Below, one piece after another: positions 12,901 to 24,644 of a stretch of DNA of 64,000 bases. This DNA is from Tubulanus polymorphus (taxonomy: Eukaryota; Nemertea; Palaeonemertea; Tubulaniformes; Tubulanidae). Numbering within the stretch: the first letter of the stretch is position 1; every line of letters begins with the position of its first letter. The notes under the pieces were generated by a model that saw only the letters and a program-made list of their open reading frames with translations, ran no database searches and was not told the DNA's origin. The position numbers were made by a program, and so were the translations under genes. The stretch covers positions 24,074,650 through 24,138,649 of the forward strand of contig NC_134026.1 in assembly GCF_964204645.1 (NCBI RefSeq), in the 5' to 3' direction.

Positions 12901-15172
12901 GCATCTTTTTACCAAAGATGGTTAACATCAAAATATCAATCAATAATAATGATGAATATTATAAGCACACAAATGATAAATATAACCTATGTACCAGTTT
13001 TTGTTAGAATCAACTAGAGAATCAGTAGTGCTTTCATCATCACTCCAGAATGTTCTGAAAGGGAAATGTGTTTATAAAGCTTTTCTAAGTTTGCCCCATG
13101 CTTTATTCATAGTGTTATATTTGTCACTTTGCTTATCAATTGTCGATTGTTAATCAAATCATACATCGTTATAGAGAATTATAGTGTACGTAAAGTGTGC
13201 CAATATTTGAAACATAGCTGCAGCGGGTTATCGCTAAGATTCCAAAAGTTTTTAGAGCATCCCCCTCTACAGATATATGTACAAGAAATCAGTAACTTAT
13301 ACGGATTACATGGGAAAATAAGCACAGATACGTTTCTGCAGAATTCATAGTCACAAGACTTAACGAGGAAATCATAATAAAAAATACTACTGAATACACC
13401 TTCAAAAGTGCAACGTTAATAGCTTACTTTGCATTAGCTTCTGCTTCTTTATCAACTGATTCATCATCAAGACTAAGTCCCTTGAATTTCCTTATATCTG
13501 ACACTAAAGATCTGTAAAATACAAAACAAAATTTCTAATGTAAACAGATGTCATAACACACCCACACAAAGTGGTAGGAGTCTAGATAAGTGGATGATGG
13601 TTCCCACTACAAGTATGTGAGGATTAATGCTTTTGTCATTTGTCCGAGGCATTTTTGATACTTTAGAAAAATAATTAATTATTTTTTTCTCGCAGAAAGT
13701 ACCTGAATTCAGAAAAATCGAGCAACCCATCACCATTAACATCGTAATATCTGAAGATATAACGACATCTCATTTCAGCTGGTGTTCCACCATGTTGTGT
13801 ACAAGGTTCCATAGCAGACAATCCATACAGGAAATCGCGGTAACTTAGCATGCTCCTTTTTTGAATATCAAAAGCTCTGTATATAAAAGCAATGAAAATC
13901 ACATTTAACTGACATCTTCAATCCCAAATTGTTTATAGAAATAATCTAGTTGAATTACCTGAATAGGCTTTCAATGAAGTTTTCATTGACACCTTTGGCA
14001 ATCATGCATTTCATGAAATTTTCAAAATTCATCATTGTGCTCGGCGAACTGTGCTTCGAGAAATCTTCATAAATCCATCCTTGCTCTGAAACCAACAAAT
14101 CTAATTTTTTTTCTGTTTTTCTGCTAGCTATAAAGTCCTCAGTAAAGATTTTTACCTTGTTTGTTGAAACGAGCACCCTTCACTAGTTGTTCTTGTGGTG
14201 AAAGTTGAGCCCCATCCACATTAATATTAACAGCTTCAAAATAATTCTCTTGAATTACCGGAACAGGCATTATACTAGCACCTAAAATTTCAAACATTTT
14301 TTCATAATTTAGCCTGTTTGTTCACAATGACAAAAACCATCTCAAAATCAAGATAACTCTCAATTCAGATAGAATTATTAGGTCACAATTGATGTCAAAG
14401 TTAAGAAGGATTTTCTATAGTATTAATCGAATGTGAAAATTACCTTTTTCTAAATATTGTACAAACTGAAGTGGTTCAATACCATGAAGGGAATGTTTCT
14501 CTTCTTCAAGTTCAGTTAAAGAGAACCATCGAGAGAACTCATCAACTGTCTGTACTACTAGTAACGGATGAGTAAGGTATGTAATTTGAGTATACGTGTT
14601 GCTAAGATTATCTCCTGAAGGCAAACGATGCAACTGAACTCGAAGGACACCCTGCAGACTTATTCTTGTTCCAGCAACCTTTTAAAAAGTTATATAAAAA
14701 CCATATTAACAATATTGGAAGCTATTTAACAGATATGCATGAAAGAGGTGCTGAGCACATGATTAAAATCGCAATTCATGCGCATATGCAATTCAAAATC
14801 AAGTGCCCATGTACATTAAACTATAGAAGGGAGATTTCCGAGAACCAGAAGGTAAAGATTTTACCTCAGCTGCAATCCTTAGTGCAGCAGACTTGAAACT
14901 TTCATTGTTCTGAACTGTACCAGTTGGAAGCCACCATCCCAGCGCTGATTGTTTCACTAGCAGGTACTTTCCATCCTCTTCCCGGGGTATCAATACACTC
15001 ACAACGTTACTGAAAACCATCACAGTTCATCTAGCTAACTGAAAATTAATTGAATTATTAGTCAATTAACAAATTGAATAGACATAGGCCTAGTTACCTT
15101 GTCATCCAAGACTTACACCTTGACTAGAACAATGCTAGAAAAATTTTACCTGGTGAAATAATAATTTGACAT
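9918..15172 (-). CDS. Nudix-like / EF-hand / PPP-family Ser/Thr phosphatase fusion protein
   Basis: Twenty coding exons (15172-15150, 15009-14865, 14678-14444, 14281-14156, 14085-13959, 13876-13703, 13511-13428, 13054-12995, 12489-12355, 12259-12177, 12099-11947, 11846-11755, 11614-11534, 11452-11320, 11243-11113, 10997-10891, 10801-10699, 10618-10479, 10401-10224, 10043-9918) sum to 2436 nt, 811 residues. Residues 9-130 look like a Nudix fold: GWWLPTG, then box G38-x5-E44-x7-R52-I-A-A-E56-V-A-G59. The canonical REUxEE reads RIAAEV, so hydrolysis is doubtful. An EF-hand pair spans about 205-280; the second loop D264-E275 is canonical and the first degenerate. The PPP domain (545-811) keeps GDIHG (551), GDYVDRG (583), LRGNHE (613), HGG (669), RAH (760) and HYC (785). 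It probably dephosphorylates proteins under Ca2+ control. Exon 1 and the exon 9/10 junction are the least certain. Substrate unknown. Confidence 0.85.
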
Positions 15173-16009
15173 TCACTCATGCAGTCACCAGTTGAACAGG
15201 TTTTAGCAGAGACCAAGACAGTACCAAGATCAACGACAGTCTAGCGGATAAGAGGAAAACATGTCAAAATATCTCAGTCAGAAATTTGCGCATATTCCCC
15301 GCATAACATCCACAGCACAACAGGTATGTAGATGATGGCGATGCATCGCTGCACTGTACAGTACATTTTTTATGGAGTCAAAGGCCCAGGCCTGAGCAGA
15401 GAGAGTAGCAGAAGCATCCTCCCTCGGCAGGGATTCGAACCCGATGACATCGAGAAGTACAACAGCGAACAACTACTAATTACAACAGAAGTGTGAGTCA
15501 GCCTCCAACAAGCCAGGAGACCTCCTTGGCTTAGGTTAGTCTATAGCTAGTAAACAATTCAAAATGTAGCAATTTCTAAATGTGTAGGATCGACCACATA
15601 TTAGGTCTAGCTTTATTTCAACTCTTATGCCTATGTAGTAGGCCCTAGGCCTATATCATCTTAATTACCACAACGTTGCTGTGTTATACTTTGCTCTGCT
15701 TGTTCAACCGTGTCCAAGCTCTTTTTTGGCTTTCCTAATTGATGGCTATTAGACTTGGACTTTGATCCGGTCTAGTCACTTCATTCAAGTAAACGATTCT
15801 GACTCTTTGAATAAAGCATGCATATATATATATATCTGATAACTAGATTGTCTCAAATATTTGCCGGCCACAGAGAATCACAGTATATTCACATTTATAC
15901 AACTCGGCGTAGGTAAATCTTGTAGCCGACAATTAGTGAACGCCACCGGCACACAAAATTACGTCATTGTCGGAATTCCCTTTTCGTTTCCGGATTCCCT
16001 ACTGTCGAA
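15173..16009. promoter_or_regulatory. Divergent spacer between the phosphatase gene and GPATCH3
   Basis: The 837-bp gap separates two start codons facing apart. It contains a (TA)n run near 15822-15834, a minus-strand Pol III B-box-like word (gggattcgaaccc, 15430-15442) suggesting a tRNA-derived SINE insertion at about 15400-15480, and an ETS-like gtttccgga close to the GPATCH3 start (about 15986). No TATA box is obvious. It probably serves both genes, but transcription starts were not seen directly. Confidence 0.5.
15400..15480 (-). mobile_element. Probable tRNA-derived SINE fragment
   Basis: On the minus strand the sequence reads cgggttcgaatccctgccgag, matching the tRNA T-loop/B-box consensus. 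The A-box side is weak and no cloverleaf could be drawn, so this is more likely a SINE than a tRNA gene. Boundaries are approximate. Confidence 0.4.
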
Positions 16010-18147
16010 ATGGAAATGAATGAGTTTGTTTATGCTGTTGTTAGAAATATTCCAAAGACTTATCACACCAGCGACCTGCGAAATTATTTCTCCCAGTTCA
16101 TAGAATCTGGTGGATTTGACTGTTTTCACTTTAAACACCGACCTGAGAAGACTTCGACGTACTCTTCGGAAAACATTCCTTCTTCAACAACAACCAGTTC
16201 CTCTTCTGTTGACGCTGCTAATACTGGTGCATGTAATAACTACCAAATGTACAATGATGACAGTGCGAGGCAACGTAAAAAAACCAGTGGATCTGATAGT
16301 TTAATGAAAACGTATTGTTGTATTGTACGAATGTCCCCAGAAAATCTAAAACGATTGCTGAAAATGTATAACAGAAAACATTGGTTGGATATAAATGGTG
16401 ATTCAATTGCCAGCCTTTGTCAGATATCAAAGATTAAAGTCAAGGATATCGGTGAGAGTCTCCAAGATAATTGTAGAACCTAGTTCATCATCGGGAATTT
16501 CTATTAGGCATGATGGTATTTGTTTACATTCTTACTTCCACACTAATGTCAATTCACAAATTTAGTTTCAGATTCTAAAACTAAAGATTACAAAACTCGC
16601 ATCGAAGAAAAACAGATTCCAACAGATCGTGAAGAATTCACCAAATCAGATCTTAAGACCATGAGGGAATTACACCCACCTCCGCTTATGAAAAATGGAA
16701 ATGTTGGCACACCTACAATGGTGTTCATGGACCTGATAAAACAGTGCAAATTACCCTCGAAAATTATAAAAAGTTTAGGATTAAAGTTCCCTAGATTGCG
16801 GTTAAATAAGCGTTATGGAAAGGTACCATTTGATTATGGAGGCACAGTAGTTGCCGGTACTCTTCCAGATGATGTAGTGTTGAGTGGTGAAGGAACAGAG
16901 ATCATATCTACCGATACGTGTACTCCTATGGTAACTGAGGATGAGAATAGGAAAGCAGAAGAAAATATTTCAAGTAGCTGCGCCACTGGAGAGGACAGTG
17001 ATCCAGATAACGTAAGCATAAATGAAAATTAGAAAATGTTTTATCTCCCTTGAGATAAATATTCAATACAAACTAATGTCATGAGAACTGAATCTACTTA
17101 CTGATAGGATGATGATACATGTGAAGAATGGGAGCGTCATGAAGCCTTATACGATGATCCTGATAACCAAGAAAGAAATAAGGAACGATTGTTCGAGGAA
17201 GAAATTGAACTGAAGTGGGAGAAAGGAGGATCTGGTTTAGTGTTTTATACCGATGCCCAATATTGGCAAGAAAAAGAAGGAGGTATAATGAATTGCAGTA
17301 CTAGTTTATGTTATCAATGAAATTAAGTTTTTTTTGGAGGCATCTTATTACTTCCCAACGCATTTACCATGAGGTAATTTAATTTCGTATGTTTTCATTC
17401 AATTTCTAGATTTTGATGAACAAACTGCAGATGACTGGGACATCGATATGAGTGTTTACTATGAAAAAAATGCTGGCGATAAGGATGCCCGAGATATAAT
17501 GATGATGAGACGAGAGCAGAACCGTCATCAGGGAATTTTCGACAAAGATGATAATACTTTCAGACCATGGAAAAGGATAAAGCAAAAATATTCATGTGAC
17601 AGCAATGATGAGGATGAAATATCAACAAAAAGGATTGGTAGTTTTGAAAAGTTCACTAAAGTAAGTTTGCGTTGATTAATTTAAAAAAAGCTTAAGTAGC
17701 ATGCATATGGGCCTATATTCTTTTCTAGCTGTATCTAAATTTTAGGGTTTTGGTCGTAAACTGATGGAAAAACAAGGCTGGAAAGATGGTCAAGGCTTGG
17801 GCTCTAGTTTTCCTGGAATGGCCGAGGCTCTGGAAAATGATGGACAGAATCCTAAATGTAGACATGGTTTCGGGTAAGTATAAGACATGAAGACAAATCG
17901 AATTGTAAAAAAAATAAATTGTTGATTTATTATCTAAACTATCTTCCTATGTATTTTCAGTTACTACGGCGAAAAACTGACTGATTTCAAAAGTATGAAA
18001 AAGCCAAGAACAGATCGACAATTTATTGTGTCAACAGTTTATGATAAGCATGAAGATACAGATCCACCTGAAACTGTATCGCGTAGAAACAATCATTATG
18101 GACTTAAATACCGCACATCTCGCATTGACTTTGTAAATTCATCTTGA
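16010..18147 (+). CDS. GPATCH3: G-patch domain-containing protein 3
   Basis: Six exons (16010-16451, 16572-17011, 17108-17282, 17410-17660, 17746-17873, 17961-18147) give 540 residues; human GPATCH3 has 525. The N-terminus (FVYAVVRNIPKTYHTSDLRN, then YFSQF) is the RRM-like part typical of this protein. The middle block includes LMKNGNVGTPTMVF and RYGKVPFDY. The most conserved stretches are LFEEEIELKWEKGGSGLVFY, TDAQYWQ and FDEQTADDWDIDMSVYYEK. The G-patch follows at about residues 436-480 (GFGRKLMEKQGWKDGQGLG). G-patch proteins activate DEAH helicases in RNA processing; vertebrate GPATCH3 is nuclear and has been linked to antiviral signalling. The exact role here is inferred by orthology. Confidence 0.95.
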
Positions 18148-20392
18148 CAATAGATTTTTATTTTGATTAGGTATATTTGTTATTTTCACTATTTTTTGAG
18201 CATTTGTAGGAGCCAAGTCCTTTCATCGTAGGATCATTTGAATATTCCTTGTATGATCAGAAATTCTCCAACAGATTGATGAATGCTATGAAATTGATGG
18301 CAACATGTTATGACATACTAAATAATTCACTCCAGGAAGATAGTAGTCAACCCCCGATAATAGGTTATTTACGATGTTGAAAGTGGACAAACCTACTAGT
18401 ATTCGCTGGCATCAGACGGAGTGGATGGTGACTAGTTGCCAATCAAAGACAAAAACAATGAAATACGCTTAATTACTTTTACAGTGAAATTTATTTTGTC
18501 ACATCCACACACAGTGAAAATCGTACACAGCAGTTTGTATATTTGCAACACGAAAGCTTGTGAAATCAACTTAAATAAGCAACCAAGCGACATATTACAT
18601 TAAAGAATAAATGTTGAAATATGATTTATTCTTGTGAAGAGAAAACTAAACATTATTTGCAGTAAGTGAAATATCTCAACACTAGCTAGTTATAACTCAA
18701 TATATTGTTGAATCTAAAGGCTCATCTACACAAGAGGAAAATCCTTTATCTTCTATCTACACAGACAAAATTGACAAAAAACCCCTTTTTAAAAATGCGG
18801 CTCTGCATAGGCCTACTCATGAGTAGGACCCAACGGAGTCACTTACAAAGGGAAGTATAACTCCCACACCACAACGTTTTTGTAACCGAAAACCTGAGAT
18901 TACAACATTTTGTGTAACCGCACTTCCCCAGTACTAATATTCAATCGTGAAGATGTGCACTTTTCAAAATACATTCTCAAAAAAAGCTGGTTCCAATGAA
19001 GTCAGCTTTTTAATGCCTCTGTGTAGCTGAGCGTTTAAAACCTTTAAGTCAAACAAAAACATGTACTGGAAAAAACTATCGAACTGTTTCCGGACTGAAT
19101 GAATCATGGATTTCAGGTAAAATTAGCTTTTTCTTCGAATTGTGATCTTCAGTCAAACAAATCTTTCAACACAGGGATACATCTATTGTAAGCCTCTGGG
19201 GCTGGTTGCATAGTGATGGCTTAGACTTAAGACCAGTCTAAGACCAACTTAGTTCTTTAGCCTATCTAACAACTTAAGACCAGTTTTAAGATTTAAGACC
19301 ACTTTTGGACTTAAGTCACGACTGTGCAACTGGCCCCCAGTAATTCAGTGTCATGGAAACAAATATTCATGAACAAACAATTCAATGTTTGATGAATAAT
19401 AAATGCATGTAAAAAAACATAAAAACCTAAATGTTATGAAAAAAATATCACAATTCATAGCACTTAAGATAGAAAAGAGACAGCTTTAAATCAGCTTATA
19501 AAATAAATATTCAATATCACAATGCTTGAGATGTATCTAAAAATGAGTTAACCAGAGGTTAAACTAGCTGTTGAATTAAGAAAAAACTTTGCTACACTTT
19601 ACATGAGATCCACCAGTACAAAAAAATGTATATAAAATGTAAAGCGTTAAGCCAGATTATAGTTTTTATATGCAGACATGGTATAAACCCTTACATGCAC
19701 GTACCTAACACCTACCAGTACACTACACTATTCACTTAAAGCTTATCAAGAAAAAAAATATGTGCATATATTTAAGAAATCTTATCATCAGTAGTAGTAC
19801 AGTCGTACACGGGAAATCCAAAAGTTCCTTTATATCATTGACGACAATTTATCATAGGTTTCTTTGAAAAAATAGAGTTATAAAATTAAAAGTGGGTTAC
19901 ATACAGTAGAGACAGAGGGTTCTGAGCAACACATTGTACCTCTCCACAGCACTTGAGGTAGAAAATGTTAGAATCAAATGGCCAAAATCATATAAACCGT
20001 AATCAAAACTCTGCATCTGTTTCAATTTCTATGAATTGACTAATAGTAAAACAACAGGAAAGTGCTTTAAGCCACAACTTGTACAAGTGAAAAAAATCTC
20101 ACTGAACTTGCCATTTAGGCAATCACAATCAAAGCAATCACATACTGGGTATTCAAGTCTTTCAATGTTGTAAGAATAGGTTTTTACCAACTGGGAATAA
20201 GAAACAAAAAGTTTCCAAATTATCTACTCTGTTATAATCTCTTGTTTTCACTTTAGTCCATAAACCAAGGATAAAATTATAGACCTTGAAGCCTTTCTTT
20301 ATAAGTGGATTATTCATAAGCCAAATTATTTCTGATTTTTCTCCAGTTACTGTACACAGTTTATGCCAGGGAGATGTGTTGATGACTCGTAT
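18148..20392. other. Convergent 3' region between GPATCH3 and the stathmin-like gene
   Basis: No coding exon found. AATAAA at 18606 may be the GPATCH3 polyadenylation signal. The right part probably contains the 3' UTR of the minus-strand gene ending at 20393. One inverted-repeat element lies inside (19196-19340). The rest is AT-rich without recognisable structure. Confidence 0.4.
19196..19340. mobile_element. Foldback MITE of about 145 bp
   Basis: The left end reads ctggggctggttgcatagtg and the reverse complement of the right end reads ctgggggccagttgcacagt, an imperfect inverted repeat of about 30 bp that continues into cttaagt/acttaag words. The interior is full of cttaagacc and gtcttaa repeats, so the element could fold almost end to end. 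No ORF. Confidence 0.65.
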
Positions 20393-22069
20393 TCAATCTT
20401 TGCCTATTTTACTTGAAGGAGCTGTCAAATTGACATCTTTCTCGATGATTGGAGTGACTTTTTCACACATTTTTTTGCATTCCTTTTCTCTTTCTTGGAT
20501 CCTTTCAATCCTTGCTTTTTCTTGGGCCTACAAAAATGTTTAGTAGAAACAAATGAAAAACTAGGGGTCCAGGGACACCATGCCCACTTGTGTAGTGGTT
20601 TCAAATGCTCAACAATCTAACAATTTCAATATTCAACGCCCTCTGGTGACCATATACAAAAACCAATAACCTTGAAACTCAATACAATCATTAAACATGT
20701 CAGCAGCTACGATTTTGTAATTGATTGTGATAACAAAAAATGCCTCGTTACTAATTTAATATGGAAATACTAAGTTAATCTACTATCCAACGCCCCCTGG
20801 TGACCATATTCAAAACCCAATAACCTTGTAACTCACCATATTCATAGAACATGTCATGAACTACAACTTTTCAATTGATCATGGTAACAAAATATGCCTA
20901 GGTACCAATATAATAAGGAAATAAAATGTTATTCTACTATTCAACGCCCCCTGGTGACCATATAGAATAACTAATTTCCTTAAAACTCACCACAATCATA
21001 GATGATGTCATGAGCTACAACTTTGCAATTGATTGCGGTAACAAAATATGTATTGGTACAAATAAAATATAGAAATACTAAGATATTGTATTATTCAACA
21101 CCCCCTGGTGGCCATATACAAAAAACCATGAACTTGAAACTCACCCCAATCATAGAACACGTTATACGTTACAACTTTCTAATTCATTGTTGTAACAAAA
21201 TATGCTTAGGTAACAATATAATGTCGAAAACCTTTTCCCACCTATGAATGAGTACTAATGACACCAAGATGGCCGCCAATTGCGTTATAATTGGCGGATC
21301 AAAAATACCTATCTCAGGTATAAAACATCCCTTTACAAAGAATACCCATCACAAATTGCAATGAGAAATGGCAAACCAGTAGGAAGCTACAGGACCTAGA
21401 ATTCTGGCCAAAATTGACATTTTTGGGCACTAAAAAGGTCATAGGACGGCCATCTTGAGTCAGATGGACCCAATTTTTCTTATGCTGATGGGCCCTTGGT
21501 AGATTCAAATATATTCGAAAGATCAAGGTAATTGATCATATCGTCTTCAAAATTTCCCTCGTAAACTTCGAAAATGTGTAAAAAGTGCTGATTTTGGCGA
21601 ACAACAATGGCTGCCAGTCGGCCATCTTGATTCTGATAGGGCCAGTTTTTGGGCTGAAGATGTGTCTAGGGTAGATACATGTATAAACCAAATATCAAGA
21701 CATGCGTCTTCAAAACTTCCCAAAATAACTGGATTCCGTCTACGGACGGACGGACGGACGACGGACGAAAAGTGAACGCAATAGCCCGCTGGGACTAAAG
21801 TCCCAAGTGGGCTAATAAAATACAACAGCATTAATCAATTTCTACTACCTTAATGAATCTCAAATACCAGGTTATAAAAGTAAACTGACCTTCCTCCGTT
21901 CTTCGGCTGCCTTTTGCTTTTCATCCAAGACATCTGGAGTAACCGGTCTAGGCATATGATCACTTAGACGCTTTTTCAATTTTTCCGGCATTTGACCTGA
22001 TGTTTTTCCAACTCCACTATCATCCAATGATACGTTGAATGAAACTGGTCGTTCATTTGCTTCAGACAT
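20393..22069 (-). CDS. Small coiled-coil protein with stathmin-like motif
   Basis: Two coding exons (22069-21890 and 20527-20393) give 104 residues. The first half starts MSEANERPVSFNVSLDDSG and has proline-rich MPRPVTPDVLDEKQKAAEE followed by RRK; the second is a highly charged helix (AQEKARIERIQEREKECKKM) ending DVNLTAPSSKIGKD. The phrase KAAEERRK followed by a long charged helix recalls the stathmin domain, which binds tubulin, but the protein is shorter than stathmin (about 149) and the match is limited. I do not recognise the family with confidence. The ATG follows a likely acceptor, and a donor-like GTAAGT near 22502 suggests a non-coding first exon. The 1.36-kb coding intron contains pearl-like copy 2. 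Confidence 0.6.
20560..21814 (+). mobile_element. Pearl/Helitron-like non-autonomous element, copy 2
   Basis: Nearly identical over long stretches to 6402-7652 and in the same orientation. It begins ctaggggtccagggacacc and has four tandem units with starts near 20636, 20790, 20944 and 21098, a spacing of 154 bp. It has the same acggacgg microsatellite tract and the same terminal hairpin ending gggctaa. It sits inside the intron of the minus-strand stathmin-like gene. ORFs within it are by-products. Confidence 0.75.
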
Positions 22070-22757
22070 GATTTCAGGTCTCCTGAAAAATGAACATGGC
22101 AAAATTAGATTGGTGCAACTAAAACGCACAAAGACAAAAAAACCACACCCAGTCTGACAGGTAAGACTACTCACGAGTATTTACATACAAAATAGGATGA
22201 CAAGTGAAACACTTTGACAACCAAGAATGTAAGAAATCACTAAAGAATGAGCTTTTGCGTTAATCCCTAACACAGTAAGAGTTAAGAGATTAAGCACTGA
22301 CTCATCGCCAATTTCCAGACTTGATTTGAATAAAGATAGTTGTAATTTGACTTTGTTACAATTGAATTGATTGAGTTGCAATATTTTGGCCTTTTACCTG
22401 GATTAGTTCAGATCTTCAGATGCTAACTTTTACTTTGTTTGATAAACTGACTACTCAAACATTCAACATTTGTGTATAAACAATCTGAGTTCGATACTTA
22501 CGATAGTTTTGTGACAAATACTACAAAGGTAATTCAATGGAGATTTCACTTCCTGGTTCCAGGTTGAGATTTAATGTCCGTCCTCGTGAGTCATTCGTTA
22601 CCGTTAGATGGCGCTTTATTTATCGCTATTTGCTATAAAAAGATTTTTTGCCACCAGGTAGCGTCAGCCGCTAGTCGATGGGATATAGTCATTATCTTGG
22701 TTCATTGAACCATGCATTGATTGAAAATAAATGGTTGTGCATACTTAAGCTGCATTT
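22070..22757. promoter_or_regulatory. Divergent spacer between the stathmin-like gene and MRPL18
   Basis: This contains the probable 5' UTR intron of the minus-strand gene (donor-like GTAAGT at about 22497-22502) and about 250 bp to the MRPL18 start. Ets-like cacttcctggttcc lies near 22546. No TATA box was recognised. A shared promoter is inferred from layout. Confidence 0.4.
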
Positions 22758-24061
22758 ATGATGGAGAGATTAATAACCAATTTTAGTCGAAGAAATTTTC
22801 CTTTAATTCTTCTGCAATCCTCAAGTAAAAGATTTGTCGGTGAGTTGCCTAACCTAACCGATTAAACCTTGTCCTAGCTTGTGCCTTAAAAGAGTAAATT
22901 CTAGAATTGAATTTACTTTAACTTTAATTCTGTTAAAATGTTTTTTTTTCAATTTCAGGAAACGTTGATGTTAAGTCACAGTTTGAACCTGCAAACCTGA
23001 ATAAAGAAAATGAAACTATAAGTCCAGATTTCATAAATAGAAATCCTAGGTAGAGAATGTTTCTAATTCTTTATTCCATACCAGAATTGTCATATCTCCA
23101 TTATCACAAATCAAGGGCAGGTTTTATCGAGCGAAGTATAAACATTAGTTGAAATATATTCCTCAGAATAGATCAATAGATCTACTTACTTGCAGAAGGG
23201 TCCTTCAGGATGCCCACAGCGTTTATCAAAGGATCTGTGTCTGATTTCATTCAATTTTTCCATATTTACTTTTAGAAATATGGAAATTTTGGGAGTTGCA
23301 CGGAAAAGAGAAGGCTGGCAATTTCAATTTCCTCGGAGGGACTTTTATCATAAGTAAGTTAAAGTGTTCAGACAAAAAGTGGTACAGTATTCTATCATAA
23401 TTCCATCATCAATGAATAATATAATCTAAAAACTTTTCAGATTAATCTTCAATGCTTCAAACCGCAATACCACTGCATCTGTTGTGCACACATCAGGAAA
23501 AGTTGTTGTTTCAGCATCAACAACTGAGTGGGCCATTCGAAAACATCTATATAGGTAAGAATCATATCAAAGTACTTGCATATATGTCCATAATCAAAAA
23601 TACATGATGATGTATGTTTTTTTGCCATTATTCAGTTGGTTGATGCAGTATATTCATTTCAGTTCAACGGATGTTGCAGCTTCTTTGAATATAGGACGAG
23701 TACTTGCTCATAGATGTCTGAAGGCTGGAATTTCTGAAATGCTTTTTGATGAAGAAGAAACTCCACTTGCTGGAGAAAAGGTATGCCCCAGTGTTCCATT
23801 TAAGGATTGAATCGAAGGATTTGTATCATTTATGCAACTTATACTCATGCTCTCTAGGTTTCAAAATTCTACCAAGCTGTCATAGATGGAGGAGTTAGTC
23901 TAGAAGAAATAGAATATCAACCAGCAGAAGAGAAGATTGGGATGGATTACGAAAACTTACCTAAGCAACCAAAAATTAAAGAATTCAGAAAGCCAAATCC
24001 GGGCACTAGAAGACCCGGCAAAAGTAAATACTTGAAGATTTCTGACAAAAATATGATATAG
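22758..24061 (+). CDS. MRPL18: Mitochondrial large-subunit ribosomal protein uL18m
   Basis: Six exons (22758-22839, 22959-23049, 23276-23353, 23441-23554, 23663-23780, 23858-24061) give 228 residues; human MRPL18 has 180. The first 25 residues are Arg/Ser/Leu-rich with no acids after Glu3, as expected of a mitochondrial targeting peptide. The uL18 core includes NRNPRNMEILGVARKREGW, FPRRDFYHKL, TSGKVVVSASTTEWAIRKHL and NIGRVLAHRCLKAGI, close to the human sequence. It binds 5S or equivalent RNA in the mitoribosome central protuberance and in vertebrates also imports 5S rRNA. The C-terminus is about 45 residues longer than human, ending in a basic tail (RKPNPGTRRPGKSKYLK). AATAAA at 24086-24091 is a probable polyadenylation signal. 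Confidence 0.93.
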
Positions 24062-24644
24062 AACATCTGTAGAAAAGGGATTTTTAATAAAAAATATGTT
24101 CATTTATTAGAATTGTTGTATTGGTATTTTTTTTGTATTGGCATCTTTTCATTCTTAATCAAGGAAGTTCTTAATGGAACAATCACTTCTGTATCATTCG
24201 GTTGAAATTCTGTTGTCTTTTTCCACGTTGCCAAGCATATCGCTTGTCCACAGCAAGTTGACTTTGAATTCTTCTGGATCATTTTGTAAATACAATCAAG
24301 ACCGAACATTGTGGGAATATTCACTCAGTAAATCTATGTACAGTCACCTTTTTAAAGTCATGAATCATGGAGTTCGCACAAATTGTAATGTCCCAATAGT
24401 CTTACTTCAAATAACCTTTAAAATCTCTCTAAAGGGCGCTTCTTTCTAAGTCACATAAAAAGACTGGTTCCCTTCAGGTGACATTCAGTTCCCAAGTACG
24501 TGGAGGTTGACCGTATAAAATTTTTCCTTTGAAACAAATGAACTCTACGTACAAAATCAATAAGTTAAAAGTAGATATCTTTTTCGGTTTCATTCACGAA
24601 CCAATGACATATAATTAATGAAATAGAAATAACACTTGACTACA
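24062..24644. other. Convergent 3' region between MRPL18 and NSRP1
   Basis: Contains the MRPL18 AATAAA (24086-24091) and a minus-strand AATAAA (TTTATT near 24104) that could serve NSRP1. The two 3' UTRs may overlap. No exon was recognised. Confidence 0.4.

Noticed and set aside
15278-15472. Minus-strand ORF upstream of the phosphatase gene
   Set aside because: It crosses a SINE-like B-box sequence and has no similarity I recognise; it lies in the divergent spacer.
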